Notes under the pieces: generated by a model
Database searches by the model: none
Told to the model about the DNA's origin: nothing
What the model saw: only the letters and a program-made list of their open reading frames with translations
Source: UBA7398 sp947491605
Lineage (GTDB): Bacteria; Actinomycetota; Actinomycetes; Nanopelagicales; Nanopelagicaceae
NCBI GenBank assembly: GCA_947491605.1
Contig: CANLJW010000016.1
Coordinates: 1 to 27,241 of the forward strand
Reading direction: 5' to 3'
Length of the DNA: 27,241 nucleotides
Made by a program: the position numbers and the translations under genes
Shown: positions 15,671-24,223 of the stretch, in pieces
Position numbering within the stretch: the stretch's first letter is position 1
How the letters are laid out: each line of letters starts with the position of its first letter

Positions 15671-15952
15671 ATGAAAGTTCATCGAATCACCTCGGCACAA
15701 AGCGCGCTTAGCGATGATCTTCCGGGAAGACAAAAACGCTATTTCATTTCAATGATGATTAGGACGCTTTGTTTCATACTAACTGTCGTAACGCCTTCAC
15801 CTTTTCGTTGGTTCTTTCTGATAGGGGCGATAACACTTCCGTATATCGCGGTGATTATTGCAAACGCTGGTCGAGAAACCGTCACCGGAAATACTTCGTA
15901 CTTCAATGCCAACGCAAAGGAAATAGCTTCGGGTAACGACAGCCCTAAATAA
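15671..15952 (+). CDS. DUF3099 family membrane protein
   Basis: A 93-residue protein of unknown function from a family found mainly in Actinobacteria. It begins with a polar stretch rich in Ser and Asp (MKVHRITSAQSALSDDL), followed by RQKRYFISMMIRTLCFILTVV. The IRTLCF block and LPYIAVIIANAGRE are the family hallmarks I recognise. Two hydrophobic segments (about residues 28-44 and 46-66) predict a small two-pass membrane protein with a polar C-terminus. It lies 17 nt upstream of SURF1, which has its own promoter signal. No function should be assumed from this proximity. Confidence 0.8.
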   Translation: MKVHRITSAQSALSDDLPGRQKRYFISMMIRTLCFILTVVTPSPFRWFFLIGAITLPYIAVIIANAGRETVTGNTSYFNANAKEIASGNDSPK

Positions 15953-15957
15953 GTAAG

Positions 15958-15969
15958 TACGATTCTCTT
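15958..15969 (+). promoter_or_regulatory. SURF1 gene -10 element (TACGAT, 6 nt from ATG)
   Basis: TACGAT at 15958-15963 is followed by TCTCTT and the ATG at 15970. It lies just after the DUF3099 stop codon and suggests an internal leaderless promoter. Confidence 0.45.
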
Positions 15970-16707
15970 ATGAAACGCGCTCTGCTTTCGCCGGTAGCGG
16001 TTGGTCTAACGCTTTTAACGCTTTTAACCGTTATTGGTTGCGCTAAAGCCGGAATCTGGCAATACAACCGCGGTGTGATCCGCCACGATGCAAATGCTCA
16101 AGTAAAATCCAACATTGCGTTGGCACCAATATCTGAGACCGAATTTAACGAGCTAACCAAAAAGCCTTCGACGTTGCCCACAAACCAATGGCGCAGTGTC
16201 ACTGTGACCGGATCTTTCATCCCCGAACATGAATTACTTCTGCGGAATCGTTACGAAAATGGAAAATATGGCTTTGGCGTTATCACACTATTTACTGCCG
16301 TTGGCGGCGAAACTTTCTGGGTTGATAGAGGTTGGATTCAGGCCGGTAAAGATGCAAAGACGCCGCCGAAATCTGAAACTACTGGAATAACCCAAGTAAC
16401 CATAACTGCGAGATTGCGAACTAATGATTTAAATAACCGAATTCAAGGAAGTTTCTTTGCAATCCCTAACGATGGAAACTCCGAATTACAGAATTGGGAT
16501 AAGTCACAGTCCGTTAAAACTTCCAATTTTTCGCTGGATTTATTGAAAGCAAGCGATCAACGCTTAACACCAAAGTTTCCTAATCCACTGCCGGAATTAA
16601 CCGATGGCCCACATTTTGCCTACACTTTTCAATGGTTTTTATTTGCAGCGCTTGCGCTATTTGGCAGAGTCTTAATTTTTCGCGAAGAATTACTTGCCAA
16701 CAAGTGA
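15970..16707 (+). CDS. SURF1 family cytochrome oxidase assembly protein
   Basis: SURF1 proteins help insert heme a into subunit I of aa3-type cytochrome c oxidase. The 245-residue protein has one transmembrane helix at each end (about 7-27 and 219-238). Between them is the extracytoplasmic domain with QWRSVTVTGSF, ELLLRNRYENGKYGFGVIT and FWVDRGWIQAG, which fit the family's central motifs. The C-terminal FAYTFQWFLFAALALFG matches the conserved SURF1 end. A Cys at position 24 follows the first hydrophobic run, but a lipoprotein is unlikely given the second helix. Its 3' end overlaps the convergent ABC exporter gene by 18 nt. With ctaA elsewhere in the window it indicates an aerobic aa3 oxidase. 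Confidence 0.88.
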   Translation: MKRALLSPVAVGLTLLTLLTVIGCAKAGIWQYNRGVIRHDANAQVKSNIALAPISETEFNELTKKPSTLPTNQWRSVTVTGSFIPEHELLLRNRYENGKYGFGVITLFTAVGGETFWVDRGWIQAGKDAKTPPKSETTGITQVTITARLRTNDLNNRIQGSFFAIPNDGNSELQNWDKSQSVKTSNFSLDLLKASDQRLTPKFPNPLPELTDGPHFAYTFQWFLFAALALFGRVLIFREELLANK

Positions 16708-18555
16708 TTGCCGAGCGTAAAGCTCCGAATAGAGTCCGCCAGCATTAACCAATTCATCATGTTTACCGCGTTCGGCGATGTTGCCGTCTTGTAAAACTAG
16801 TATCTGGTCAGCAGCGCGAACTGTTGACAGGCGATGTGCAATCACAATACTCGTTCTACCTTTTAACGCATGCGCTAAAGCTTCTTGAACTAGCGCTTCA
16901 TTCTCAGAATCTAAATGCGCCGTGGCCTCATCGAGAATTACGATTCGTGGAGCTTTCAATAACAATCGCGCGATTGCTAGTCGTTGTTTTTCGCCACCCG
17001 ACAATCTATGACCGCGCTCTCCCACCACAGTATCAAACCCATTCGGCAAGGATGCAATTAATTCCCAGATCTGTGCAGCTTCACAAGCAGCACGCATCTC
17101 ACTTTCGGTGGCATCTTTTTTGGCGTAATAAAGATTTGCAGCAATGGAATCGTGAAACATATGAGCATCTTGGGTAACTACGCCGATTGCTTCCCGCAAT
17201 GAAGAAATTTTTAAATCTCTAATATCACTGCCATCCACTCTAATTGCACCGCCAGTTACATCATAAAGTCGCGGAACTAACGCACTGATTGTGGTTTTGC
17301 CAGCGCCAGATGGCCCAACTAAAGCTGTGAGTGTCCCAGGCGCGCATTCGAAGGAGATCCCTTTTAAAATTTCACCGCTCTCAATTGTTTCTGGTTTTGC
17401 TACTGATTCCAGCGATGCTAACGAAATTTCATTTGCTTTCGGATAAGAGAACTTAACACCTTCAAAAGAAATGCTTAGCGCTTTCTTTTCCAGCGAAATT
17501 GCCGACTCTTTATCTTGAACCATCGGTTCTAAATCCAACACTTCAAAAACCCGCTCAAATGAAACTAGTGCCGTCATTACATCCACCCGTACATTTGAAA
17601 GCGCAGTCAATGGCCCGTACAAACGAGCAAGTAATGATGTAATTGCAATTAGGGTACCAACAGTTACAGCTCCATTAATGGCTAAATGTCCCCCAATTCC
17701 ATAAGCGAAAGCTGTTGCCACAGCAGCAATGGAAGTTAGTGCGATAAAAAAGATTCGATTTAAAAGTGCGATGCTGATCCCAATATTTGCTACTTTTCTA
17801 GCGCGGCTTGAAAAATGCTCCCGCTCTGCAGTCGGATCGCCGTAAAGCGATACCAGTAGCGCTCCAGAAACGTTAAATCGCTCGGTCATGGTCGATGACA
17901 TTTCTGCGTTTAAATTAAATGATTCTCGTGTGTATTTCTGTAGTTTCTTACCAACCCACTTTGTAGGAATTAAGAATATCGGTAGCAATACCAACGAAAC
18001 GATTGTTATCTGCCACGAAAGAATTAGCATTGTGACGGTAACTAATACCAGACTCAGCACATTACTAATTACGCCGGAGAGCGTTGCGGTGAATGCCTGT
18101 TGCGCACCAATTACATCGGAATTAATTCGCGAAATCAGCGCTCCAGTTTGAGTTCGAGTAAAGAAGGCAATGGACTGCCGTTGTACATGTTGGAATACTT
18201 GAGTTCGCAAATCATAAATTAACCATTCTCCGATACGAGCAGAAAACCACCGACCAGCCATGCTCAACAGCGCATCAAAAATTGCGAGCACTCCGACTGC
18301 TATCGCTAATTTTGTGACTAAATTAGCATCACCTGGAATAACACCTTCATCAATTAATCGCCGCAAAAGCAGCGGGGTGGCGACCACCAAGAGCGCATCT
18401 AGTACAACAGTTATTAAGTAAATAACGAGTGAAGTTTTATATGGAAGCGCAAAACTTACAATCCGCTTTATTGTTCCTGGTTTTAATTTTTGATTTTTTA
18501 CTGATTGGTCTTGTGTGAGCGATCTAAAGGACATCCATGTTGCATGCATTGACAT
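16690..18555 (-). CDS. ABC exporter (fused transmembrane and ATPase domains, ABCB-like)
   Basis: A half-transporter of 621 residues with a type IV exporter membrane domain (about residues 38-330, six predicted helices) and a C-terminal nucleotide-binding domain. The ATPase shows the A-loop tyrosine in FSYPKANEIS, Walker A GPSGAGKTT at 414-422, Q-loop VTQD, signature LSGGEKQR at 518-525, Walker B VILDE with E543 and the H-loop His at 574, so it looks active. A stretch of about 20 residues separates the A-loop from Walker A, a form I recall from other actinobacterial exporters. The substrate is unknown. It begins 3 nt after sufT and is likely the last gene of the suf transcript. Start choice among Met1, Met3 and Met8 is uncertain. 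Confidence 0.9.
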   Translation of the reverse strand: MSMHATWMSFRSLTQDQSVKNQKLKPGTIKRIVSFALPYKTSLVIYLITVVLDALLVVATPLLLRRLIDEGVIPGDANLVTKLAIAVGVLAIFDALLSMAGRWFSARIGEWLIYDLRTQVFQHVQRQSIAFFTRTQTGALISRINSDVIGAQQAFTATLSGVISNVLSLVLVTVTMLILSWQITIVSLVLLPIFLIPTKWVGKKLQKYTRESFNLNAEMSSTMTERFNVSGALLVSLYGDPTAEREHFSSRARKVANIGISIALLNRIFFIALTSIAAVATAFAYGIGGHLAINGAVTVGTLIAITSLLARLYGPLTALSNVRVDVMTALVSFERVFEVLDLEPMVQDKESAISLEKKALSISFEGVKFSYPKANEISLASLESVAKPETIESGEILKGISFECAPGTLTALVGPSGAGKTTISALVPRLYDVTGGAIRVDGSDIRDLKISSLREAIGVVTQDAHMFHDSIAANLYYAKKDATESEMRAACEAAQIWELIASLPNGFDTVVGERGHRLSGGEKQRLAIARLLLKAPRIVILDEATAHLDSENEALVQEALAHALKGRTSIVIAHRLSTVRAADQILVLQDGNIAERGKHDELVNAGGLYSELYARQSLVGK

Positions 18556-18558
18556 GGA

Positions 18559-18879
18559 TTAAACAGTAAACCCAATCGCACGTAGTTGTTCGCGACCATC
18601 ATCTGAAATCTTATTCGGGCCCCACGGCGGCATCCAGACCCAATTGATTTTTACATCGTTGACTAAATCTTGGAGAACTTGTCTAGTTTGGTCTTCGATA
18701 ACATCCTGCAAGGGACATGCAGCTGAAGTAAGCGTCATATCCAACACCGCAACATTCGAGGTGTCCACCGATATGTCATAAACTAAACCTAAGTCGATTA
18801 CATTTATACCTAGTTCGGGATCAATCACATCTTTCATTGCCTCTATAACATCATCAGCGCTAGCTACTTTCTCCACCAC
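18559..18879 (-). CDS. sufT: SufT / MIP18-family Fe-S maturation protein (DUF59)
   Basis: Small MIP18/DUF59 protein of 106 residues that, in other bacteria, helps mature or transfer Fe-S clusters. It has the family's VIDPELGINVIDLGLVYDI block (residues 18-36), with the conserved DPE, and TLTSAACPLQ containing the conserved Cys. It also has the usual WMPPWGPNKIS segment. The start is a GTG GTG pair (18874-18879); GGGGG lies 3 nt before the first and 6 nt before the second, so the second GTG may be used. It sits 38 nt after sufU and 3 nt before the ABC exporter, the usual actinobacterial place at the end of suf operons. Confidence 0.9.
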   Translation of the reverse strand: MVEKVASADDVIEAMKDVIDPELGINVIDLGLVYDISVDTSNVAVLDMTLTSAACPLQDVIEDQTRQVLQDLVNDVKINWVWMPPWGPNKISDDGREQLRAIGFTV

Positions 18880-18917
18880 TTGCCCCCTTTTTTATATATC
18901 GGTTAACTCTACTAAAT

Positions 18918-19355
18918 CTATCTAGTCAAACCTTGCGAAAGCGCATCCTTGAAGGCCATCCAACCTAATAACGCACATTTAATCCGCGCTGGAAATCTTG
19001 AAACTCCGCTGAAAGCTACGCCATCACCCAGAATTTCTTCATCTCCTGGTTTAGCTCCTTTGCTTTGCATGATTTCAACAAAACTATTAAGAATTTCGAT
19101 TGCCTCTTCAGCGTGCTTGCCAATTAGTAAATCACTCATAACCGAAGTGCTAGCAATTGAAATCGAGCATCCAACACCATCCCATGAAATGTCCGTAACG
19201 AGATCATCTTTTAAATGAATATTTAATGTCACTTCATCACCGCAGCTAGTATTAACGTGGTGCACTTGGACTGTTGGATTTTCGTGAAGTGCTTTATTTA
19301 ATGGATTTTTATAATGATCCAAAATCACTTCTTGATATAACGATTCTAGATTCAT
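18918..19355 (-). CDS. sufU: SufU, zinc-dependent sulfurtransferase partner of SufS
   Basis: SufU accepts persulfide sulfur from SufS and passes it to the SufBCD scaffold. The 145-residue protein has the IscU fold with the SufU-type ligands C38 and D40 (TSCGDE), C63 (GCSIS) and C127 (RIKCALLGW). The insertion of about 18-20 residues between the second and third cysteines (around SKGAKPGDEEILG) separates SufU from IscU. It starts 3 nt after the sufS stop, in the standard sufS-sufU order, so the two are made together. Confidence 0.95.
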   Translation of the reverse strand: MNLESLYQEVILDHYKNPLNKALHENPTVQVHHVNTSCGDEVTLNIHLKDDLVTDISWDGVGCSISIASTSVMSDLLIGKHAEEAIEILNSFVEIMQSKGAKPGDEEILGDGVAFSGVSRFPARIKCALLGWMAFKDALSQGLTR

Positions 19356-19358
19356 AGG

Positions 19359-20633
19359 TCACGCCGATTTTTTGGGCGGATTAAAAAAAAGCTGAGCTTT
19401 TAAAATCCCAGCAACGAGCGCATCCACATCAGAGATATCGTTATACAAATAAAATGACGCGCGCGTGGTTGCAACGACATTTAGCGCTCGCATCAAAGGC
19501 CAGGCACAGTGGTGTCCAGTTCGCACTGCTATTCCGTATTGATCTAAAGCCTGTCCTACATCATGGGGGTGGATTCCATCTAATGTGAACGATATAACTC
19601 CACCACGATCTTCAAGGTTATTTGGTCCAATAATATTTAAACCTGCAATACCGTTCATTTGTTCGAGCGCGTATTTTGTAAGTGCCAACTCATGCGTATG
19701 AATTTTCGGTAATCCAATTTTGGAGAGGTAATTTAACCCAGCAGCCATTCCGATAGCTTGTGCCATATTTGGCACGCCAGCTTCAAATCTTTGTGGTGCT
19801 TTTGCAAAAGTTGCACTTTGCATCGTGACGTTTTCAATCATTGAACCACCAGTTAAGAAAGGCTCCATTTTATTTAGCAACTCTGCTCGCCCCCATAACA
19901 CACCAACACCAGTTGGTCCAAGCGTTTTATGGCCGGAGAATGCCAGGAAATCAACTTCCAATTCCTTTACATCCACAGCAAAGTGTGGAACTGATTGACA
20001 AGCATCCAAAATAAATAGCGCTCCAACTGCTTTAGTGGCTTTCACTATTTCAGCGATTGGATTGATAGTTCCTAGAACATTTGATTGATGGGTAATTGCA
20101 ACTATTTTTGTGCGTGCATTAATTAAATTGGTAATATTCGATAAATCTAAGCGACCTGCTGGGGTAATTGGGAACCAAACTAATTCAGCGCCTGTTTGAT
20201 TGGCTAACTGTTGCCACGGAATTAAATTTGCATGGTGTTCCATCTCGGAGACCACAATTCGGTCACCAGCTTTAATCTGGAAATTACTGCCAGGCTTTGC
20301 GTTACTAAACGAGTAGGCCAATAGATTTATGGCTTCGGTAGCATTCTTAGTGAAAACCACTTCATCCAGTTCGGCATTAATGAAGTTAGCCACAACCGCT
20401 CGGGCCGCTTCATAATGCTCGGTAGCTTCCTCAGCTAATTGGTGCGCTCCCCTATGAGCCGCCGCATTGTGGTTCTGATAGAAATTTCGCTCTGCCTCTA
20501 GAACTGAATTAGGTTTTTGAGATGTGGCACCACTATCCAAATAGATTAATTTTTGATCAGCACGGATTCTACGATTGAAGATTGGGAAATCTTCTTTTAT
20601 CGCAGTTACGTCGAGGAAGTTGGAGGTAGCCAT
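19359..20633 (-). CDS. sufS: Cysteine desulfurase SufS
   Basis: PLP enzyme that removes sulfur from cysteine, yielding alanine and a protein persulfide for Fe-S assembly. The 424-residue protein is a group II desulfurase. K236 in AFSGHKTLGPTG binds PLP, H133/H134 lie in SEMEHHANLIPW, D210 contacts the pyridine nitrogen, and the catalytic cysteine C376 is in RTGHHCAWPLM. R391 in TTRASFYLYN binds the substrate carboxylate. All key residues are present. It follows sufC by 11 nt and precedes sufU by 3 nt. A short proline- and lysine-containing C-terminus (PPKKSA) is not informative. Confidence 0.97.
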   Translation of the reverse strand: MATSNFLDVTAIKEDFPIFNRRIRADQKLIYLDSGATSQKPNSVLEAERNFYQNHNAAAHRGAHQLAEEATEHYEAARAVVANFINAELDEVVFTKNATEAINLLAYSFSNAKPGSNFQIKAGDRIVVSEMEHHANLIPWQQLANQTGAELVWFPITPAGRLDLSNITNLINARTKIVAITHQSNVLGTINPIAEIVKATKAVGALFILDACQSVPHFAVDVKELEVDFLAFSGHKTLGPTGVGVLWGRAELLNKMEPFLTGGSMIENVTMQSATFAKAPQRFEAGVPNMAQAIGMAAGLNYLSKIGLPKIHTHELALTKYALEQMNGIAGLNIIGPNNLEDRGGVISFTLDGIHPHDVGQALDQYGIAVRTGHHCAWPLMRALNVVATTRASFYLYNDISDVDALVAGILKAQLFFNPPKKSA

Positions 20634-20644
20634 ATCTACAGCGG

Positions 20645-21397
20645 TTAAGCCTTTATGTACTCGGCGTAACCGTGCTCTTCCAATTTATCGGCTAATTCAG
20701 CGCCACCTTCTTCAACAATGTGACCGTTAGCAAAAACATGAACGAAGTCTGGCTTTATATAGCGCAGTATCCGGGTGTAGTGCGTAATTAATAGAACTCC
20801 GATATTTGATTCGGCTTTAACTCGATTTACGCCTTCTGAAACAACCCGGAGCGCATCAACGTCTAGCCCTGAATCAGTTTCATCAAGAATAGCTATTTTT
20901 GGTTTTAAAAGTTCTAATTGCAAAATTTCATGGCGTTTTTTCTCGCCGCCAGAAAAACCTTCGTTAACGCTACGTTCTGAAAATGCTGGGTCCATATTTA
21001 ACTTCGTCATTGCAGCTTTAACTTCGCCCACCCAAGTGCGAATCTTTGGAGCTTCACCGCGCAAGGCGGTTGCTGCGGTACGCAGAAAATTCGATACCGA
21101 AACACCTGGAACTTCTACTGGGTATTGCATGGCTAGAAATAGTCCGGCTTTTGCGCGTTCGTCTACCGACATCTCTAATACGTCTACACCATCAAGAGTT
21201 ACGGTTCCACCCATAATTGTGTATTTCGGATGTCCGGCGATTGAGTACGCAAGCGTAGATTTACCAGAGCCATTTGGCCCCATAATTGCGTGAGTTTCGC
21301 CAGAATTAACGGTTAAATCCACGCCTTTTAAAATCTCCGTTAAACCAGAATCTGTTTCAACTCCGACGCGCAAATTTTTAATAATCAGTGATGACAT
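20645..21397 (-). CDS. sufC: Fe-S assembly ATPase SufC
   Basis: Cytosolic ABC-type ATPase of the SufBCD scaffold; ATP binding drives the conformational change needed for cluster assembly. The 250-residue protein has Walker A GPNGSGKST (40-48), a Q-loop at about 91 (AMQYPVEVPG), the SufC-type signature FSGGEKKR (148-155), Walker B IAILDETDSGLD (168-179) and the H-loop in LLITHYTR. It carries no transmembrane segment. It follows the Rieske gene by 11 nt and precedes sufS by 11 nt. Confidence 0.97.
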   Translation of the reverse strand: MSSLIIKNLRVGVETDSGLTEILKGVDLTVNSGETHAIMGPNGSGKSTLAYSIAGHPKYTIMGGTVTLDGVDVLEMSVDERAKAGLFLAMQYPVEVPGVSVSNFLRTAATALRGEAPKIRTWVGEVKAAMTKLNMDPAFSERSVNEGFSGGEKKRHEILQLELLKPKIAILDETDSGLDVDALRVVSEGVNRVKAESNIGVLLITHYTRILRYIKPDFVHVFANGHIVEEGGAELADKLEEHGYAEYIKA

Positions 21398-21408
21398 TTT
21401 ATTCCCTA

Positions 21409-21714
21409 TTATTTGTGGCTGATCGTGACGGTATCTCCGTCACGAGTTACTGCAAAAACTTTCGCATCTTCGGTGGCTGGTGGGGTTAATGATTTTCCAT
21501 TTCTAAGATCAAACTCTGCGCCATGCAACCAACATTCAATTTTATAATCAGAAACATCTCCATCAGATAGCGATGCTTCGGAATGAGTGCAAACATCACC
21601 AATCGCAAAAACTTCATCGCCAATCCGAGTGACGCATACATCTTGATCGCCAATTTCCATCTTTTTCGGTTTGCCAGGGGTTAGTTCAGATATGGCGAAA
21701 GTTACTTTTGACAT
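21409..21714 (-). CDS. Rieske [2Fe-2S] protein of the suf operon
   Basis: A 101-residue soluble Rieske ferredoxin. The cluster ligands are visible as C42-T-H44 and C61-W-L-H64, separated by 16 residues, in VCTHSEASLS and ECWLHGAEFDL. There is no signal peptide or membrane helix, so it is cytosolic and resembles ferredoxin components of dioxygenases. It overlaps the sufD stop (TAATG) and precedes sufC. This location is typical of actinobacterial suf operons, which suggests a role as an electron donor or carrier for Fe-S assembly; the exact role is not established by sequence. Confidence 0.92.
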   Translation of the reverse strand: MSKVTFAISELTPGKPKKMEIGDQDVCVTRIGDEVFAIGDVCTHSEASLSDGDVSDYKIECWLHGAEFDLRNGKSLTPPATEDAKVFAVTRDGDTVTISHK

Positions 21715-22811
21715 TAAGCGCCAACCTTTGCCAGATCGTTATCGATGCGCGACATTAATCGCTCTTCGATAACTTCATCACCGATCTTTCCAATAATTTC
21801 GCTGAAAAATCCACGAATTACTAGGCGACGAGCTTCTTCTGATGCAATACCGCGAGACATCAAATAGAAAAGTTGTTCATCATCAAATCGACCAGTAGTA
21901 CTTGCATGTCCCGCACCAATAATCTCACCAGTTTCGATCTCTAAATTAGGTACCGAATCTGCGCGTGCGCCATCGGTAAGCAAGAGATTGCGGTTAAGTT
22001 CATAAGTGTCAGTACCCTCAGCGATCGCACGGATAAAGACATCACCAATCCAAACCGATCTAGCTTGGTTTCCAGCAAGTGCGCCTTTGTAATTTACTCG
22101 GGATTTAGCATGCGGAACTCCATGATCAACATGGATCCGATGCTCTAAATGTTGACCGTCGGTTGCGAAATAAACTCCGAGCAACTCAGCGCTAGCTCCA
22201 GGTCCGGTGTATTCAACAGTTGGGAGGATGCGTACTACCGAACCGCCAACCGAAACGGTTATTGAATTGAAGGTTGCATCTCGGCCAATGATTGCATGAT
22301 GGCGTGCTAAATGAACCGTGGTGTTTTCCCATTCTTGTAACGTCACAAAATTAAGGGTCGCACCACTATCAAGAATTATTTCGATTTCTTCGCCGATTAG
22401 TGATCCACCGGTATTTTCAATGATGACGGTGGCCTTACTATTTGATCCAGCCCGAATAACGGTACGAGAAAGTTCTTTATCGATGCTATTTTTTCGATTC
22501 AATGTAATCGGTTGGCTTACTTCAGAATCGCGATTAATTTCCAAGAGCGTCACTCTTGAAACCGATTCCCGAATTCTTTCGACTATTACATCATCGGTGG
22601 TTGAAATTGGTGGCAGAGAATCAGCAGCTACCAACTTCAAAGAAAAACCAGCTTGATCACCACTCTTTTGAAAAAGTGACGGCTGATCTACGACATTAGT
22701 TTCGCGATCGTGCAATCCGGCCAAGCGCTTTAGCGGCGTAAATCGCCAAGCTTCTTCTCTACCAGTTGGGGTATCGGCGTGCTTTAATAAATTTGAAGTT
22801 AACGAACTCAC
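21714..22811 (-). CDS. sufD: Fe-S cluster assembly scaffold SufD
   Basis: Partner of SufB in the SufBC2D scaffold. The 365-residue protein is a SufBD-family beta-helix. Its C-terminal part carries the shared motif ATTGRFDDEQLFYLMSRGI (around residues 303-321), followed by EEARRLVIRGFFSEI, as in SufB. The start is GTG (22809-22811), overlapping the sufB stop by 1 nt (TAGTG). It lacks an N-terminal MTQ-type SufB region, consistent with SufD. It is coupled at both ends, to sufB and to the Rieske gene. Confidence 0.94.
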   Translation of the reverse strand: MSSLTSNLLKHADTPTGREEAWRFTPLKRLAGLHDRETNVVDQPSLFQKSGDQAGFSLKLVAADSLPPISTTDDVIVERIRESVSRVTLLEINRDSEVSQPITLNRKNSIDKELSRTVIRAGSNSKATVIIENTGGSLIGEEIEIILDSGATLNFVTLQEWENTTVHLARHHAIIGRDATFNSITVSVGGSVVRILPTVEYTGPGASAELLGVYFATDGQHLEHRIHVDHGVPHAKSRVNYKGALAGNQARSVWIGDVFIRAIAEGTDTYELNRNLLLTDGARADSVPNLEIETGEIIGAGHASTTGRFDDEQLFYLMSRGIASEEARRLVIRGFFSEIIGKIGDEVIEERLMSRIDNDLAKVGA

Positions 22812-24223
22812 TATCCGACAGCGCCTTCCATTTGCAATTGAATTAAACGGTTCAATTCCAAGGCATATTCCATCGGTAATTCCCGCGCGATTGGTTCGAT
22901 GAAACCGCGGACAATCATCGCCATGGCTTCATCTTCCGATAGACCGCGTGACATCAGATAGAAAAGTTGGTCATCGCTTATCTTAGAAACAGTGGCTTCG
23001 TGACCCATGGAAACATCATCTTCTCGAACATCAACATATGGATATGTATCCGAACGTGAAATGGTATCGACCAACAAAGCATCACATTTTACGGTGCTCT
23101 TAGAATGGTGCGCACCTTCTTCGACTTTTACTAGACCGCGGTAAGAAGTTCGACCGCCACCACGAGCAACAGATTTAGAGATGATTGTTGATGAGGTGTA
23201 TGGCGCGGCATGAACCATCTTTGCGCCGGCATCTTGATGTTGGCCTTCACCAGCAAAAGCCACCGACAGAGTTTCACCTTTTGAATGCGGTCCCATCAAA
23301 AATATTGCTGGATATTTCATCGTAACTTTTGAACCGATGTTTCCGTCGATCCATTCCATGGTTGCGCCTTCCGCACATGTGGCGCGCTTGGTCACTAAGT
23401 TATAAACGTTGTTAGACCAATTTTGGATTGTTGTATATCGCACTCGTGCATTCTTTCGAACGATGATTTCAACAACTGCTGAATGCAGCGAATCTGATGA
23501 ATAGATGGGGGCGGTGCAGCCTTCTACGTAATGCACGTATGAATCTTCATCCGCGATAATCAAGGTTCGCTCGAATTGACCCATGTTTTCAGTGTTGATG
23601 CGGAAGTAAGCCTGTAACGGAATATCTACATGAACTCCCTTAGGAACGTAGATGAAAGAACCGCCAGACCAAACTGAAGTATTTAAGGCAGCAAATTTAT
23701 TGTCTCCTACTGGGATAACAGAGCCAAAAAATTCTTTGAAAATATCTTCATGTTCTCTTAACGCGGTATCGGTATCGAGGAAAAGTACGCCCAACTTCGC
23801 CAAATCTTCACGGATGGAGTGGTAAACAACTTCAGATTCATATTGCGCCGCAACACCTGATACCAGTCGCATTTTTTCTGCTTCCGGGATACCTAACCGA
23901 TCGTAAGTATTTTTAATGTCATCTGGAAGTTCATCCCAAGAAGTAGCTTGTTTCTCAGTTGAGCGAACGAAGTATTTAATGGTGTCGAAATGAATACCAG
24001 AGAGATCTGATCCCCAATTTGGCATCGGCTTCTTATAAAAGAGCCCTAACCCTTTTAGTCGAAGATCTAACATCCATTGTGGTTCATTCTTCTTGGCAGA
24101 AATATCGCGCACTACCTCTTCATTAAGGCCACGACGGCTATTTGCGCCAACGTCATTCTTATCGGACCAGCCGAATTCATATTTGCCTAATCCTTCAAGT
24201 TCTGGGTGTGCTACTTGTGTCAT
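22811..24223 (-). CDS. sufB: Fe-S cluster assembly scaffold SufB
   Basis: Core scaffold on which nascent Fe-S clusters form with SufC and SufD. The frame is open to 24286, but the start chosen is the ATG at 24223, which overlaps the sufR stop as ATGA and gives MTQVAHPELEGLGKYEFGW, 470 residues; the upstream extension overlaps sufR. Motifs: KNEPQWMLDLRLKGL, FIYVPKGVHVDIPLQAYF, VHYVEGCTAPIYSSDSLHSA and the C-terminal HEATVSKISDDQLFYLMSRG. The cysteine in EGCTAP and the SufD-facing C-terminal motif are present. It is the first structural gene after the regulator, so SufR and SufB are translated together. Confidence 0.97.
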   Translation of the reverse strand: MTQVAHPELEGLGKYEFGWSDKNDVGANSRRGLNEEVVRDISAKKNEPQWMLDLRLKGLGLFYKKPMPNWGSDLSGIHFDTIKYFVRSTEKQATSWDELPDDIKNTYDRLGIPEAEKMRLVSGVAAQYESEVVYHSIREDLAKLGVLFLDTDTALREHEDIFKEFFGSVIPVGDNKFAALNTSVWSGGSFIYVPKGVHVDIPLQAYFRINTENMGQFERTLIIADEDSYVHYVEGCTAPIYSSDSLHSAVVEIIVRKNARVRYTTIQNWSNNVYNLVTKRATCAEGATMEWIDGNIGSKVTMKYPAIFLMGPHSKGETLSVAFAGEGQHQDAGAKMVHAAPYTSSTIISKSVARGGGRTSYRGLVKVEEGAHHSKSTVKCDALLVDTISRSDTYPYVDVREDDVSMGHEATVSKISDDQLFYLMSRGLSEDEAMAMIVRGFIEPIARELPMEYALELNRLIQLQMEGAVG

